Part shown: piece after piece, positions 1 to 8,495 of the stretch
Numbering within the stretch: the first letter of the stretch is position 1
Layout of the letters: each line of letters begins with the position of its first letter
IMG/VR virus record: IMGVR_UViG_3300044911_000197
Coordinates: 1-27,650 of that record
Length of the DNA stretch: 27,650 nt
Source: a virus
Strand: one strand, 5' to 3'
The notes under the pieces: model-generated
Databases searched by the model: none
What the model saw: only the letters and a program-made list of their open reading frames with translations
Told to the model about the DNA's origin: nothing
Made by a program: the position numbers and the translations under genes

Positions 1-458
1 TGTGGATTATCATCTACATTTTGAACATTCCAGTTACTATCAAAATAAATTATTGATCCATTTTTAGTTTTAACTGTTTTAGCATTTAATTCTTTTGCTT
101 GCTTTTTCATTGCTTCCCAATCTGGAATCCAATAACCTTCAGCATTAAATGATCCAGCATCTTCAATAACAGGAACAGTTCCACCATCTTGCATTTGTGG
201 ATACTCATCTACATAGTCTGCTCCAGGAAATACATAATCTTGTCCTGGATACATCATTTGTGGTTCTCCCATATTAGGGTATGCCATAACAGGATACGGT
301 ACACCCTGCATTGTTATAGTATCAGATGGAATTCTAGTTACCTCACCTGGATGTGCCCATTGTCCTTTTGGATCTACAATAATATTTTTTGGTGCTGCAA
401 ATCTCTTAGTCTTATTTAATTCTCTAGTAGCTTTGCTTAGTACTTTTTTGTTACCCAT
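1..458 (-). CDS. Virion-type protein of unknown function, N-terminal part (C-terminus beyond the window)
   Basis: The reading frame opens with ATG at 458 and stays open to the left edge, giving about 152 residues. It starts with a basic stretch (MGNKKVLSKATRELNKTKR). A Pro/Tyr/Met-rich stretch follows, with TRIPSDTITMQGVPYPV at about residues 41-57, MMYPGQDYVFPG at 68-79 and EYPQMQDGG at 85-93. I have seen this N-terminal pattern in environmental phage proteins but cannot assign a function. Its ATG overlaps the TAA of the 1869-aa muzzle-type gene by one base (TAATG), so it belongs to the tail operon and is probably translationally coupled. The QMQDGG element resembles the GG motifs of the basic proteins at 16501-18690. 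It could be a tail or ejected protein; that is inference from position only. Confidence 0.75.
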   Translation of the reverse strand, partial: MGNKKVLSKATRELNKTKRFAAPKNIIVDPKGQWAHPGEVTRIPSDTITMQGVPYPVMAYPNMGEPQMMYPGQDYVFPGADYVDEYPQMQDGGTVPVIEDAGSFNAEGYWIPDWEAMKKQAKELNAKTVKTKNGSIIYFDSNWNVQNVDDNP

Positions 459-3400
459 TATCTAAGAGATATTTGATTTTTACTATTTACAATTTTTAAG
501 ATCATGTTAGTATCTGAACTATCTTCTTTAATTAAAGTTAGGTAATTTAAGTAATGTCTAAACTTCTTTCTTTGTAGTTCAGATTTATTATAATCCAAGT
601 TTGTTGGGTTAAGAGTTCTCTTATAACCATTTGATTCAGTAAACCAAATGTTTCTATCTGCATAATTACCCTGTAATACAGTAGTACCTGGGATCACAGG
701 TCCTGTTGGAGGATAATCTGATCCTATTGGGAATTCTGATCTATCTCTAGTAATATCCCAGAACTGGTTAAATCTGTACTTGTTCTCTTCTTTACTAAAT
801 AGTATATCAAAAGAAGCTAGGTTAGATTGATTTAGTTTAGGATATTGCTCACTTAATGTAACATTATTCTTAGGAAAGATATTAAGATTTAAATATCCAG
901 AAACTTGTTCTGAGTTATATACTATAGCTCTATCAAAGTTATAATCTAATACATGAAAATGGTCAATACAGTTTTGTTCTCTTCTTCTATAACATTCTAG
1001 AATATACTCAATAGATTTAACTGTTGTTACAGTTTGACCTGTAATGATTGGAAGTTCTACTTCAAAAGGATATTGATCACCATAGAAGTTACAGAAACTT
1101 GAACAACCTTCATTATGTTTCCAGATACCATTCTTCTTGGTAGTAAGGAATACATCTTTTGTACCCATACTAAGATCTGGATGCCAGTCATGGAATGATA
1201 ACCAGAACTCATTTTTAGGGTCATAACTTACAGTCCATGATGCATCTTCAAATAGTATTGGATTACCTAATTGATATATACCTGGTTGAACAGTTCCATT
1301 AGCATTTTGTATTTGGAAATAATCTCCCTGTCCTTTTTTAGGACCAGATGTAATTAGTGGTACATAAATAATCTGACCACTAAAGTTTGGAGCTTTCCAT
1401 TTTTCTAGTAACTGATAGTCTCTTTTAGAGAAATATAGAATACTATTTTCATTATCATATAAAGACTGGCAACCAATACCTGATACAGGATTATCCTGAT
1501 ATGGGTAATCTGGAAAGTCATTAGTTAACTTATAAGGTAAGAAGTTATTAAACCACCATTTTAATCCAATCTGAGAGATCTCTTTTAAGTTACTTCCTAG
1601 TGAGAATATCTTAGCTTGGTTTTGTGAGATATAATAAATACCAGCAGGAGTAGAAATTACAGATAATCTATTCTGAGATGATCCGTATTCATAGAATGGA
1701 TCTGAGTTAATTACAGCTTGTCCTGGTTGACTAAATAAGCCACCATCTCCAATAGTAATCTTTGTTCCAAGATCTGTTTGTAAAGTATCTACACCCTGGT
1801 ACATTAATGGACTACTGTTCTTAAATGTAATTACAATACCATTCTTATTAATAGACTTAACTCCTGATATCTGGGACTGGAATTCCTTGTAGTTGTTTAC
1901 TAAGAATACAGACCAACTATCTTTAAGAGCTTCTTGTTGCTGTGGTAATGAATATATAATTCTATCTGGATAGTAAGTATAACATAACTTAGCTACGTTA
2001 GGATTATAATATCTACTCTGCAAATTACCGGATGAGAAGTACTGACTAAATGCTTTGGTAATACTTAGTGAATAGTCATATCTATATTCATTACCTCTAG
2101 TAATAATTTGCGGATCCATATTAAACATACTAACAATATCAGTATATCCATATGGGTCATAATATTTTTCTGCTTCTGTAATACCTTGTATTCTGAAATC
2201 TACAAGTACTTCAGATTCTACAAAGAAGTCTCTAACAGAAGATACTGCTAAATAGAAATAACAATCTTTTGGTCTAAATATTCCTGGATAGTTTCCAGCT
2301 GTACTGTCTCTGTAATCAAAACCATCATAGTCCATTTTATAGAACTGTGTAGGCCTCCATCCTGTACCAGGAGCAGCACCACCACCAAAGAACTGAGTAA
2401 ATATATTTGAGAAATCAGATATATCATACTTAGTAGAGTTTACCCAGAATTTTGGTTCCGGTATCATTTGTCTAAGTATGTAGTTAAATTCAAATCCATC
2501 TGGTTGACCATACAACCAATCATAGAAGAAGAACATTGAATTCTTCTCAGTATATCTATTTACAAATGTATCTCCGCCAAAGAATATTGGTGTAAGAGTA
2601 ATTTTATTTATAGTGTATTGAGTTCCTGTTGAACATGTGTACTGTTCTGGCCAAAGATGATTTACATAATAACTATCATCTAATTTTTGCTCACATGGAG
2701 TAATTACAATCTGTTTGATTGATTCCAACTGCCCATACTGATTTCTCTTTCTAAACTTAATTGCACCATAGTGACTGGCAATTGGTAGAGAAAACCCTGT
2801 AGATATATTATTATCACTAAAAGATGGTCCGGAAATATTACCCCAAGCATTACCTTGTCCAGAACCATTGTTGTCAAAGTATGACATTGTCACAAGTGAC
2901 TTATCATAATATCCACCAGATGAGTTTAAAATAAACTTAGGACCTAAATCTACTCCGGCAGGATATGCTGGTTGGAAGTATGGACCACTTAAAGTTCTTA
3001 AAACTACTGAGTCAGATCTTTTAAGATTATTAATGGAGTATCTTTTATTAGCTACCACCGGCCACTGAGATTGATAATATGGTACTTCTTGTATATTACC
3101 TCTAATATAAAAAGCATCATCAATTTTTAATCTAGTAACATATGGTTGAGAAGCTCTTTGAATAAAACTTGGAGGTAAGAAACTATCATATAAACCATGT
3201 GATATCATCTGCAGTGCATACTGATCAAATGGTAAGAATGCATATATTACTTGAAGAGTAGCATCAGCACCTTCAGAAAAATAGTAGAAGAACTTATTAA
3301 GTGCACCCAGTACGTTACTAGCTAGTTGAATAAGAGCATTGTTAGAACCTGACTCAAGAAGACTAGCCGCAGATACTTCTACATCAATCTCTGGAGCAGT

Positions 3401-6067
3401 AAATGTCCCACCATTTTCAAAACCTACATTATAATTAAATTCATTGAAAATTTCTGATAGACTTGGTGTATTAGGAAAACCAACAATACTACTTATAAAA
3501 TTACCAGTAAAATAATTATTTAATCTACTAAAGAATGAACCTTGTGGACTAAGAATAGGGTTATTTGGAAATTGTGGGTTACCTACGTCTTGTTGTATGT
3601 TTAAAGTTGTGTTAGGATCCCAATTTCCTGTTGTACTAATGCTACCACCAAGAGTAGGCGCAGTAGCAAAAGTACCCTGAACATCCGGAAATAATTGTTT
3701 TGTAAAACTAGCACCAGGTTGTTTTATAGTTTGTTTACCAGTAAGAGAAACAATTGCTTCTACAAATCCAATAAGTAGTGCAAGTCCCATAGCAGCATCA
3801 CTAATAAGTTTAAACTTAGGATGCTCATCAGGATACTTAAACTGTTGTGCTGAATAACCACTTAGTGCACCATATAGTTTTAGTTCACTTCCTTCTAAGA
3901 AAGGAGTTCTAAACATTGTATCTGGTGAGTGAAAAGTATTGATTTCAATTGGAATAGTCTGAGTATATCCTGTATCTACTTTGATGTATGGATCATTAAA
4001 CTGGAAGTTATCCTGACCAGCACTTCCAGTATTCATTGGAGACTTCAAACAGTTAAATGGATAGTTAGGATAAAGACCAGTTCTATTTCTTGCAACGTCT
4101 CCTTTAATCTTATAGGTTCTCATATTATTGAGCATACCTTTTGCAATAATAGATTTGTTACCTTCTCTAGATCCTCTTAATATTTCATAACCTACAATGC
4201 CCGGGATATCATTACCATCATTATCTTTTGGTAATGGAATTTTTTCAAACACTACACCCATCAATCTAATGTTTAGATTATTTGAGTCTCCTGGTACAGA
4301 AGCTGTACTTGGTCTATAATGTAGAGTATTAGCATTTAAATAATTATCTGGAAACTTATGATGTCTAATATTAAGACCACATAGATCATTAGGATAAATA
4401 GTATTTCCTTGTGAATCTATATAAGTTGCATGACCATCTGAACCAGTCCAGCAATGTACACTTGGATTCCATATTTCAGATTGATTATCTGGATATATCT
4501 CAGATGATTCCCAGTAACCCATTTCTCCAGAAGCAACTACTACACCGCCATCATTTGTAGTTGTACCAAGTATAGATGCAACACCATTTGTATTGGCTGT
4601 GTTATACATCTCAAATAGTTGATCTGAATCTGTAAGTGTATTTACATCATTAATATTATCTGTTCTCTCATTACCGGTTACTTGTGTAGTTGTTCCAGTA
4701 AGAGTGTATGTATAATCTTGTGGAGGTCTTCCTGGAATATGATATGATGCAGACTTGTCTCCGGTATTGTATACCCAACGGATGAAGAATGCATATACTT
4801 CATCTCTTAAGTAACTACCTTTATTACCACCCTTTACATAGTAGTCTGCAGGATATTCAACAGATACCCACTTAGCTCTAATTAAATTAGCAAGTGGCTG
4901 ATAATTAAAATCAAATTTAGATCTTGGACCAACTCTTAACAAATAGTTATTTACATCTGTCATTTGATCAGATGTTTCATAAACAGGATTTGTAATAGGT
5001 ATAAACTGTAATGGAATAGTAATTAAATCATCTTTAATCTGATCTAGTTCAATTACATTAGTTCTTGTAGAATATGTACCAATCTGTTTTGCTACAGTAC
5101 CTTGATTAATATTCTGTACAACTACTAGAACAAACTCATCAAAGTTTTCTTGATCAGCTTCTACATTGATTGTAATAGCTCCTTGTAAGTCGTCTGGAAA
5201 ATAAATTGGTTGAGTGTTACTTGGGGAAAAATAATCTGTAACTCTCTGACCCTTTATTAAATAAGCAATAACAGCAAAGTATGTTCCATTTCTAAGTGTT
5301 CCTCCAGACTCACCTCTTTGAATAGAAAGACATGGTGTTTGAACAAGTCTTGCAAGTCTAATGTGATCACAGTCTAATTCATTTGTATCATCACATGTAA
5401 CACAGTTAGCATTAGTAGAACAATCTTGTACCCATGCTACTCCTGGCCATAATGTAAGATCACCTGTAGGATTAACATATTGATTCACTGCAGTATTATA
5501 AACTGCTTGTGTAGGGTTAGTAATTGTACTAAGTTGCCATTCATAGTCATTAGATGGCCAAGTTTGTGGATCACCAACATTTAAGAATCTATCTGGATTT
5601 AAACCATCTGCCCAATATACTTGCCATGAACAGTCTTCTCTTTCTCTAGACGATCCTGATATAAGAAATCTTTTATCAAACCCTAAACATTCATCTTGTA
5701 CAATAGGTCTGTAAATACATCTTTCTTCTTCTAGTAGTCCAATCTCTGACATAACAGGTTTACCATTCAAAGCATGTCCTGCTGAATAGATTATCCACTT
5801 ATCTGAATAAAGATGAATTGCACCAATTATGTAAACATCTGTTACAGCATTTGCACCAAATGTTGGCATAGTTGTTCCAACTGCAGCACATAGTATGTTT
5901 GATGCTTCATTAGATAAAGTACCTAAGTTACCTTCTGCAGTATTGTTAGTTGCATTGCGGGCATGTATCCACATACCTTCTGATACAAATGAAGGATCAG
6001 AATCTTTATTAAGACCCTTAACAAATGTATTAGTAATACTCTGAGATGTATTCTGTAATTTTGCCAT
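458..6067 (-). CDS. Giant tail 'muzzle'/tail-stabilization protein, crAss-like (T7 gp12 / P22 gp10-type role)
   Basis: This 1869-residue protein is the largest in the window. Its N-terminus (NTFVKGLNKDSDPSFVSEGM, then HARNATNN) matches the pattern that opens large propeller-type tail nozzle proteins, where the first residues lead into repeated beta blades. The C-terminal third carries blocks I associate with crAss-like tail-stabilization proteins: GIGCQSLYDNENSILYFSKR, then LSFHDWHPD, then WKHNEGC before FYGDQYPFEVE. By family analogy it forms the distal tail tube and nozzle below the ring proteins. Hydrophobic helical stretches at about residues 757-778 (MGLALLIGFVEAIVSL) and 907-966 are unusual for a beta-propeller protein. 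A Cys cluster lies near residues 215-230. Both ends overlap neighbouring genes by one base (TAATG). It is longer than typical nozzle proteins of T7 or P22. The crAss-like assignment rests on remembered family patterns, not a search. Confidence 0.75.
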   Translation of the reverse strand: MAKLQNTSQSITNTFVKGLNKDSDPSFVSEGMWIHARNATNNTAEGNLGTLSNEASNILCAAVGTTMPTFGANAVTDVYIIGAIHLYSDKWIIYSAGHALNGKPVMSEIGLLEEERCIYRPIVQDECLGFDKRFLISGSSREREDCSWQVYWADGLNPDRFLNVGDPQTWPSNDYEWQLSTITNPTQAVYNTAVNQYVNPTGDLTLWPGVAWVQDCSTNANCVTCDDTNELDCDHIRLARLVQTPCLSIQRGESGGTLRNGTYFAVIAYLIKGQRVTDYFSPSNTQPIYFPDDLQGAITINVEADQENFDEFVLVVVQNINQGTVAKQIGTYSTRTNVIELDQIKDDLITIPLQFIPITNPVYETSDQMTDVNNYLLRVGPRSKFDFNYQPLANLIRAKWVSVEYPADYYVKGGNKGSYLRDEVYAFFIRWVYNTGDKSASYHIPGRPPQDYTYTLTGTTTQVTGNERTDNINDVNTLTDSDQLFEMYNTANTNGVASILGTTTNDGGVVVASGEMGYWESSEIYPDNQSEIWNPSVHCWTGSDGHATYIDSQGNTIYPNDLCGLNIRHHKFPDNYLNANTLHYRPSTASVPGDSNNLNIRLMGVVFEKIPLPKDNDGNDIPGIVGYEILRGSREGNKSIIAKGMLNNMRTYKIKGDVARNRTGLYPNYPFNCLKSPMNTGSAGQDNFQFNDPYIKVDTGYTQTIPIEINTFHSPDTMFRTPFLEGSELKLYGALSGYSAQQFKYPDEHPKFKLISDAAMGLALLIGFVEAIVSLTGKQTIKQPGASFTKQLFPDVQGTFATAPTLGGSISTTGNWDPNTTLNIQQDVGNPQFPNNPILSPQGSFFSRLNNYFTGNFISSIVGFPNTPSLSEIFNEFNYNVGFENGGTFTAPEIDVEVSAASLLESGSNNALIQLASNVLGALNKFFYYFSEGADATLQVIYAFLPFDQYALQMISHGLYDSFLPPSFIQRASQPYVTRLKIDDAFYIRGNIQEVPYYQSQWPVVANKRYSINNLKRSDSVVLRTLSGPYFQPAYPAGVDLGPKFILNSSGGYYDKSLVTMSYFDNNGSGQGNAWGNISGPSFSDNNISTGFSLPIASHYGAIKFRKRNQYGQLESIKQIVITPCEQKLDDSYYVNHLWPEQYTCSTGTQYTINKITLTPIFFGGDTFVNRYTEKNSMFFFYDWLYGQPDGFEFNYILRQMIPEPKFWVNSTKYDISDFSNIFTQFFGGGAAPGTGWRPTQFYKMDYDGFDYRDSTAGNYPGIFRPKDCYFYLAVSSVRDFFVESEVLVDFRIQGITEAEKYYDPYGYTDIVSMFNMDPQIITRGNEYRYDYSLSITKAFSQYFSSGNLQSRYYNPNVAKLCYTYYPDRIIYSLPQQQEALKDSWSVFLVNNYKEFQSQISGVKSINKNGIVITFKNSSPLMYQGVDTLQTDLGTKITIGDGGLFSQPGQAVINSDPFYEYGSSQNRLSVISTPAGIYYISQNQAKIFSLGSNLKEISQIGLKWWFNNFLPYKLTNDFPDYPYQDNPVSGIGCQSLYDNENSILYFSKRDYQLLEKWKAPNFSGQIIYVPLITSGPKKGQGDYFQIQNANGTVQPGIYQLGNPILFEDASWTVSYDPKNEFWLSFHDWHPDLSMGTKDVFLTTKKNGIWKHNEGCSSFCNFYGDQYPFEVELPIITGQTVTTVKSIEYILECYRRREQNCIDHFHVLDYNFDRAIVYNSEQVSGYLNLNIFPKNNVTLSEQYPKLNQSNLASFDILFSKEENKYRFNQFWDITRDRSEFPIGSDYPPTGPVIPGTTVLQGNYADRNIWFTESNGYKRTLNPTNLDYNKSELQRKKFRHYLNYLTLIKEDSSDTNMILKIVNSKNQISLR

Positions 6068-7137
6068 TACATTACTCTTCTATTGTAGTCATTATTTCTA
6101 TAGTTCCTGTAAGCTAAAGTATTTGGTGAATAGCTTTCAAACATGTAGTAATATTTACCATACATTGCTTTTCTATTAGCCCACCACATATCAGCCATTT
6201 CTCTGAAGTTTGGAGTATTGACAAGACTTAGTGCTGCATTTCTTGCAGTTCTTACTCTTTGCTCAATGAGTTGCATTCTTTGTGCAACATCTTCTCCGTT
6301 TAAATAAAGATTCTCCATGATCCTAGCCTTTAATGCATACTCATAGTATTCATTAAGTAAGTCATGATCTGGAACTAATAGATTACCATTTTCATCTTCC
6401 ATTTGACCCTGATAGTTTAGATACACTTTACCAGTTTGGAAAGTAGTAAATAAGAACCCATCTTTAATCCATCCTTGATTTGGTGTGTTCCAATAGAGAT
6501 TAGGACAGTCACATTCAATGTTCTGACTTGTCTTCATCCTTAGTGGAAAGAGTTGTGTATAAACTCTTGTAGTTCCAGGATTACTAATCACTTGAACAAG
6601 TTCATACTTATCACCTTTACAATTCATAAATACTCTTGGTCTTGTACATACATCTCCATAAGGAGCAAGAGGATTGTATTCTGTTGGAATAGGATTAGGA
6701 GCACATGTAGCAGGACAAGTATTATCCGGACATGCTGCAGTATGATTGCATGGGTTAGCATTACAGGTTGCACAGTTTACAGTTTGTGGTGCACATACAT
6801 CAACGGTAGCTGGTGTCTCTACATATGGAACTTCTTGAATATTAGTTCCACCCACAAAACCATCATAACCAAGATGCTCTACAAACTCCCCACAAATAAA
6901 AGCAAAGTTAAATGTATAGAAGTCATCAGGTAATTTTACTTTACCGTGACATACATCTAAGATCACTTCTCTTTGTTGATTAATTCTTAAGCCAAGATCA
7001 TAGTTAAGTTTCTTAACTAATTTAATCAACTGCTGAGGCTCTATCATATTTTCTAGAGCAAATGTATTTAGGTCAACAGTTACATCTTCTAACAATTGAT
7101 TAAATGTTCTATATCTAAGTGTGTAATTGAAGTCCAT
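6067..7137 (-). CDS. Tail ring / tail-tubular protein (crAss-like) with a cysteine-rich insert
   Basis: A 356-residue protein with a helical N-terminus (residues 1-60, including LLEDVTVDLNTFALENM and QQLIKLVKKLNYDLGLRINQ). A beta region with KLPDDFYTFNFAF (68-80) follows, which is typical of head-tail adaptor and tail-tubular proteins of podoviruses, and the C-terminus is again helical (about 265-330). Its place between the 220-aa ring protein and the muzzle protein supports a ring below the portal. Residues 108-150 form an insert with seven cysteines (115, 122, 125, 130, 136, 141, 145) in CxxC-like spacing, suggesting a metal-binding or disulfide-stabilised surface loop. The start overlaps the upstream TAA (TAATG), as does the stop with the next ATG, so translation is probably coupled. 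The exact ring position cannot be told from sequence alone. Confidence 0.65.
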   Translation of the reverse strand: MDFNYTLRYRTFNQLLEDVTVDLNTFALENMIEPQQLIKLVKKLNYDLGLRINQQREVILDVCHGKVKLPDDFYTFNFAFICGEFVEHLGYDGFVGGTNIQEVPYVETPATVDVCAPQTVNCATCNANPCNHTAACPDNTCPATCAPNPIPTEYNPLAPYGDVCTRPRVFMNCKGDKYELVQVISNPGTTRVYTQLFPLRMKTSQNIECDCPNLYWNTPNQGWIKDGFLFTTFQTGKVYLNYQGQMEDENGNLLVPDHDLLNEYYEYALKARIMENLYLNGEDVAQRMQLIEQRVRTARNAALSLVNTPNFREMADMWWANRKAMYGKYYYMFESYSPNTLAYRNYRNNDYNRRVM

Positions 7138-7799
7138 TATCTAAGATTATTTTGACTATCATCTGCAGTATCTGATGTTACTTGTAATGATATAGTTAGT
7201 TCTTTAACTGTATATTGTTCAATTTCTGAGAACAAGTATTCTGGAAATGGTAATGGTTGGTCTTGTCTTATTAAACAATCATCTGTTGTACAAGTATCTG
7301 CTTGTCCTTCAAAGATTGCTTCTACTCTTACAGCATCCCAATCTACATTAGGAAAGTATAAGTAACCATTTAAATACCAGAAATAAATACTTCTGTTATA
7401 CTTAAAGGTTGTAGTTTTAGTCATAGAAACCCAAGTACCAGGATCTGTACGGAATAATTCTATAGTACCATCTATTGAAGACACTGTACGTATAATAGGT
7501 CCAAATACACCATCTAAGATTGTGGGAAGTTTTTCTTTTGATCTTTTAAAGTAACATCCGGAGTATACACCAATGCAACCAGCTTCTACTTTATCTACAT
7601 CAATTAGTTCTACATAAGGTAGTACTTGAAAAATAGAACTAATTTTCATTAGTCTAAACTGATTGTCTTCTCTTTTTAAAAGAGTCTGGCCATACTTAGT
7701 TAATAGAAAGTATATATTTCTATCAGTTAAGAAAGCATCTTCTTTTACTGCTTTGAGTGTATTTCTAACTCTTGAGATTGCTTCTCCAATTGTGGTCAT
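7137..7799 (-). CDS. Head-tail connector / tail-tubular ring protein (P22 gp4-like position, crAss-like)
   Basis: A 220-residue protein. Residues 1-45 are helical (MTTIGEAISRVRNTLK, then FLTDRNIYFLLTKYGQTLLK), followed by a mostly beta core. The C-terminal helix begins near LFSEIEQYTVKELTISLQ. This helix-beta-helix layout and length fit podoviral connector proteins, and crAss-like phages carry a similar gene beside the tail-stabilization gene. Residues 170-178 contain a short CTTDDC element. The start ATG overlaps the TGA of the 193-aa gene in an ATGA junction, and the TAA overlaps the next ATG by one base. Assignment to a specific ring is inference. Confidence 0.6.
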   Translation of the reverse strand: MTTIGEAISRVRNTLKAVKEDAFLTDRNIYFLLTKYGQTLLKREDNQFRLMKISSIFQVLPYVELIDVDKVEAGCIGVYSGCYFKRSKEKLPTILDGVFGPIIRTVSSIDGTIELFRTDPGTWVSMTKTTTFKYNRSIYFWYLNGYLYFPNVDWDAVRVEAIFEGQADTCTTDDCLIRQDQPLPFPEYLFSEIEQYTVKELTISLQVTSDTADDSQNNLR

Positions 7800-8377
7800 A
7801 GATCAAATTCATTATAGTCTTTTAAACCATCTTGTTGTTGCTTTAAAAGAACACTTTTATAATACTGTTTTCTACTTTCAAGTCTTAGTTTTTTTGTAGG
7901 GTCAACTACAATATAAGTATTCCAGTTTTCAGGATAGTTCTTAGCAACAGATCTTTTAAAATCTCTATTGGCAACAAACTTCCACAACTCTCTATTCTTC
8001 ATCTTATGTTTTATTGCAAAACTTGTAAAGAATATCTTAGCCAATTTACCATCTGTTTCCCAATTCTTATTTGTAACTCTTACACCATATTTCTTGGACT
8101 TAGCATAATCAATATTCTCTTTCCTACTATTGTTACACGTACCAATAAAAATCCAGCCTACAGAGTTAGGTAATTGCATACCATCTCTTGTATCTATTAC
8201 TTTTGTCCAAACACTTTTATTAAAAGATCTGATGACCTTCTTTAATGTGTCATTATCCACATTCTTGTATCTGGGATACTTTTTTCTAAAACTATCAAAG
8301 AACTCTTTGTTCAACATAGTATGTACTTTGGGTCTGTATCTTGGACCTGTTAGATCCGGACTTTTAAATTCATTCAT
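7796..8377 (-). CDS. Conserved crAss-like structural-block protein, possibly IHF/HU-like
   Basis: A 193-residue basic protein. It begins with helices (FFDSFRKKYPRYK, TLKKVIRSFNKSVWTKVID), followed by GMQLPNSVGWIFIG (66-79), a strand-turn-strand region with VTNKNWETDGK (101-111), and LWKFVANRDFKRSVAKNY (131-148). The order of helix pair, 'LP..G' strand, extended beta arm and a terminal F/R/K segment resembles the HU/IHF layout. Genes called IHF-subunit-like have been described in crAss-like structural blocks. It may bind DNA, or be a ring component that borrowed the fold. It is the first gene of the tail operon, after a terminator and a candidate promoter. No individual HU signature residue is secure, so the IHF label is tentative, although that this is a real gene is near certain. 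Confidence 0.45.
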   Translation of the reverse strand: MNEFKSPDLTGPRYRPKVHTMLNKEFFDSFRKKYPRYKNVDNDTLKKVIRSFNKSVWTKVIDTRDGMQLPNSVGWIFIGTCNNSRKENIDYAKSKKYGVRVTNKNWETDGKLAKIFFTSFAIKHKMKNRELWKFVANRDFKRSVAKNYPENWNTYIVVDPTKKLRLESRKQYYKSVLLKQQQDGLKDYNEFDL

Positions 8378-8415
8378 ACCATATAGATTAATATACTAAA
8401 AATTATGCACTTTAG

Positions 8416-8423
8416 CAAATATA
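8416..8423 (-). promoter_or_regulatory. Candidate Bacteroidota-type -7 promoter element for the tail operon
   Basis: The minus strand reads TATATTTG, an exact match to the Bacteroidota -7 consensus TAnnTTTG, 38 bases 5' of the ATG at 8377. It lies just downstream of the terminator U-tract (8429), where a new promoter would be expected. No TTG is found at the usual -33 distance, where the terminator hairpin lies instead, so this could be chance in AT-rich DNA or need a phage-specific factor. Confidence 0.35.
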
Positions 8424-8428
8424 GTAAT

Positions 8429-8459
8429 AAAACAAAACCCCCGCGAGTGCAGGGGCTTT
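8429..8459 (-). terminator. Rho-independent terminator after the fibre / cysteine-rich gene block
   Basis: On the minus strand an 11-bp stem (AAAGCCCCTGC with GCGGGGGTTTT, two G-U wobbles) closes a 4-base loop. It spans 8434-8444 and 8449-8459 and is followed by GTTTT. It lies 37 bases after the stop of the 181-aa gene and separates that block from the tail operon. It would also form the 3' end of the candidate small RNA at 8468-8492. Confidence 0.85.
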
Positions 8460-8467
8460 GCCTTGTT

Positions 8468-8492
8468 GTCACAGAAACCAACAAACTGTAAC
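8468..8492 (-). ncRNA. Candidate 3'-UTR antisense small RNA: hairpin loop complementary to three start-codon leaders
   Basis: On the minus strand, GTTACAG (8492-8486) pairs with CTGTGAC (8474-8468), giving 7 bp with one U-G, and encloses an 11-base loop TTTGTTGGTTT (8485-8475). The loop is the exact reverse complement of AAACCAACAAA, which lies 1-2 bases before the ATGs at 12867, 19719 and 22716. With the closing G (8486) the match to the 22716 leader extends to 12 bases. The element starts 3 bases after the stop of the 181-aa gene and is followed 8 bases later by the Rho-independent hairpin. A stem-loop with an exposed seed plus a terminator is the usual build of a 3'-UTR-derived regulatory RNA. 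Alternatively, it is a DNA or protein-binding copy of the same motif in inverted orientation. Confidence 0.4.
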
Positions 8493-8495
8493 TTC

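Noticed and set aside
189-419. Plus-strand open frame across the left-edge gene
   Set aside because: It is antisense to a continuous coding frame that starts with ATG at 458, and its Trp/Ile/Cys/His-rich composition is typical of a shadow.
3477-3487. 10-of-11 matches to the leader motif at 3477-3487 (plus strand), 22700-22710 and 27263-27272
   Set aside because: They lie inside coding sequence and are not next to a start; they are kept as a measure of background for the small-RNA idea.
6553-6933. Plus-strand open frame of 126 codons
   Set aside because: It is fully antisense to the 356-aa ring gene, with Ser/Cys/Ile-rich shadow composition and no leader.
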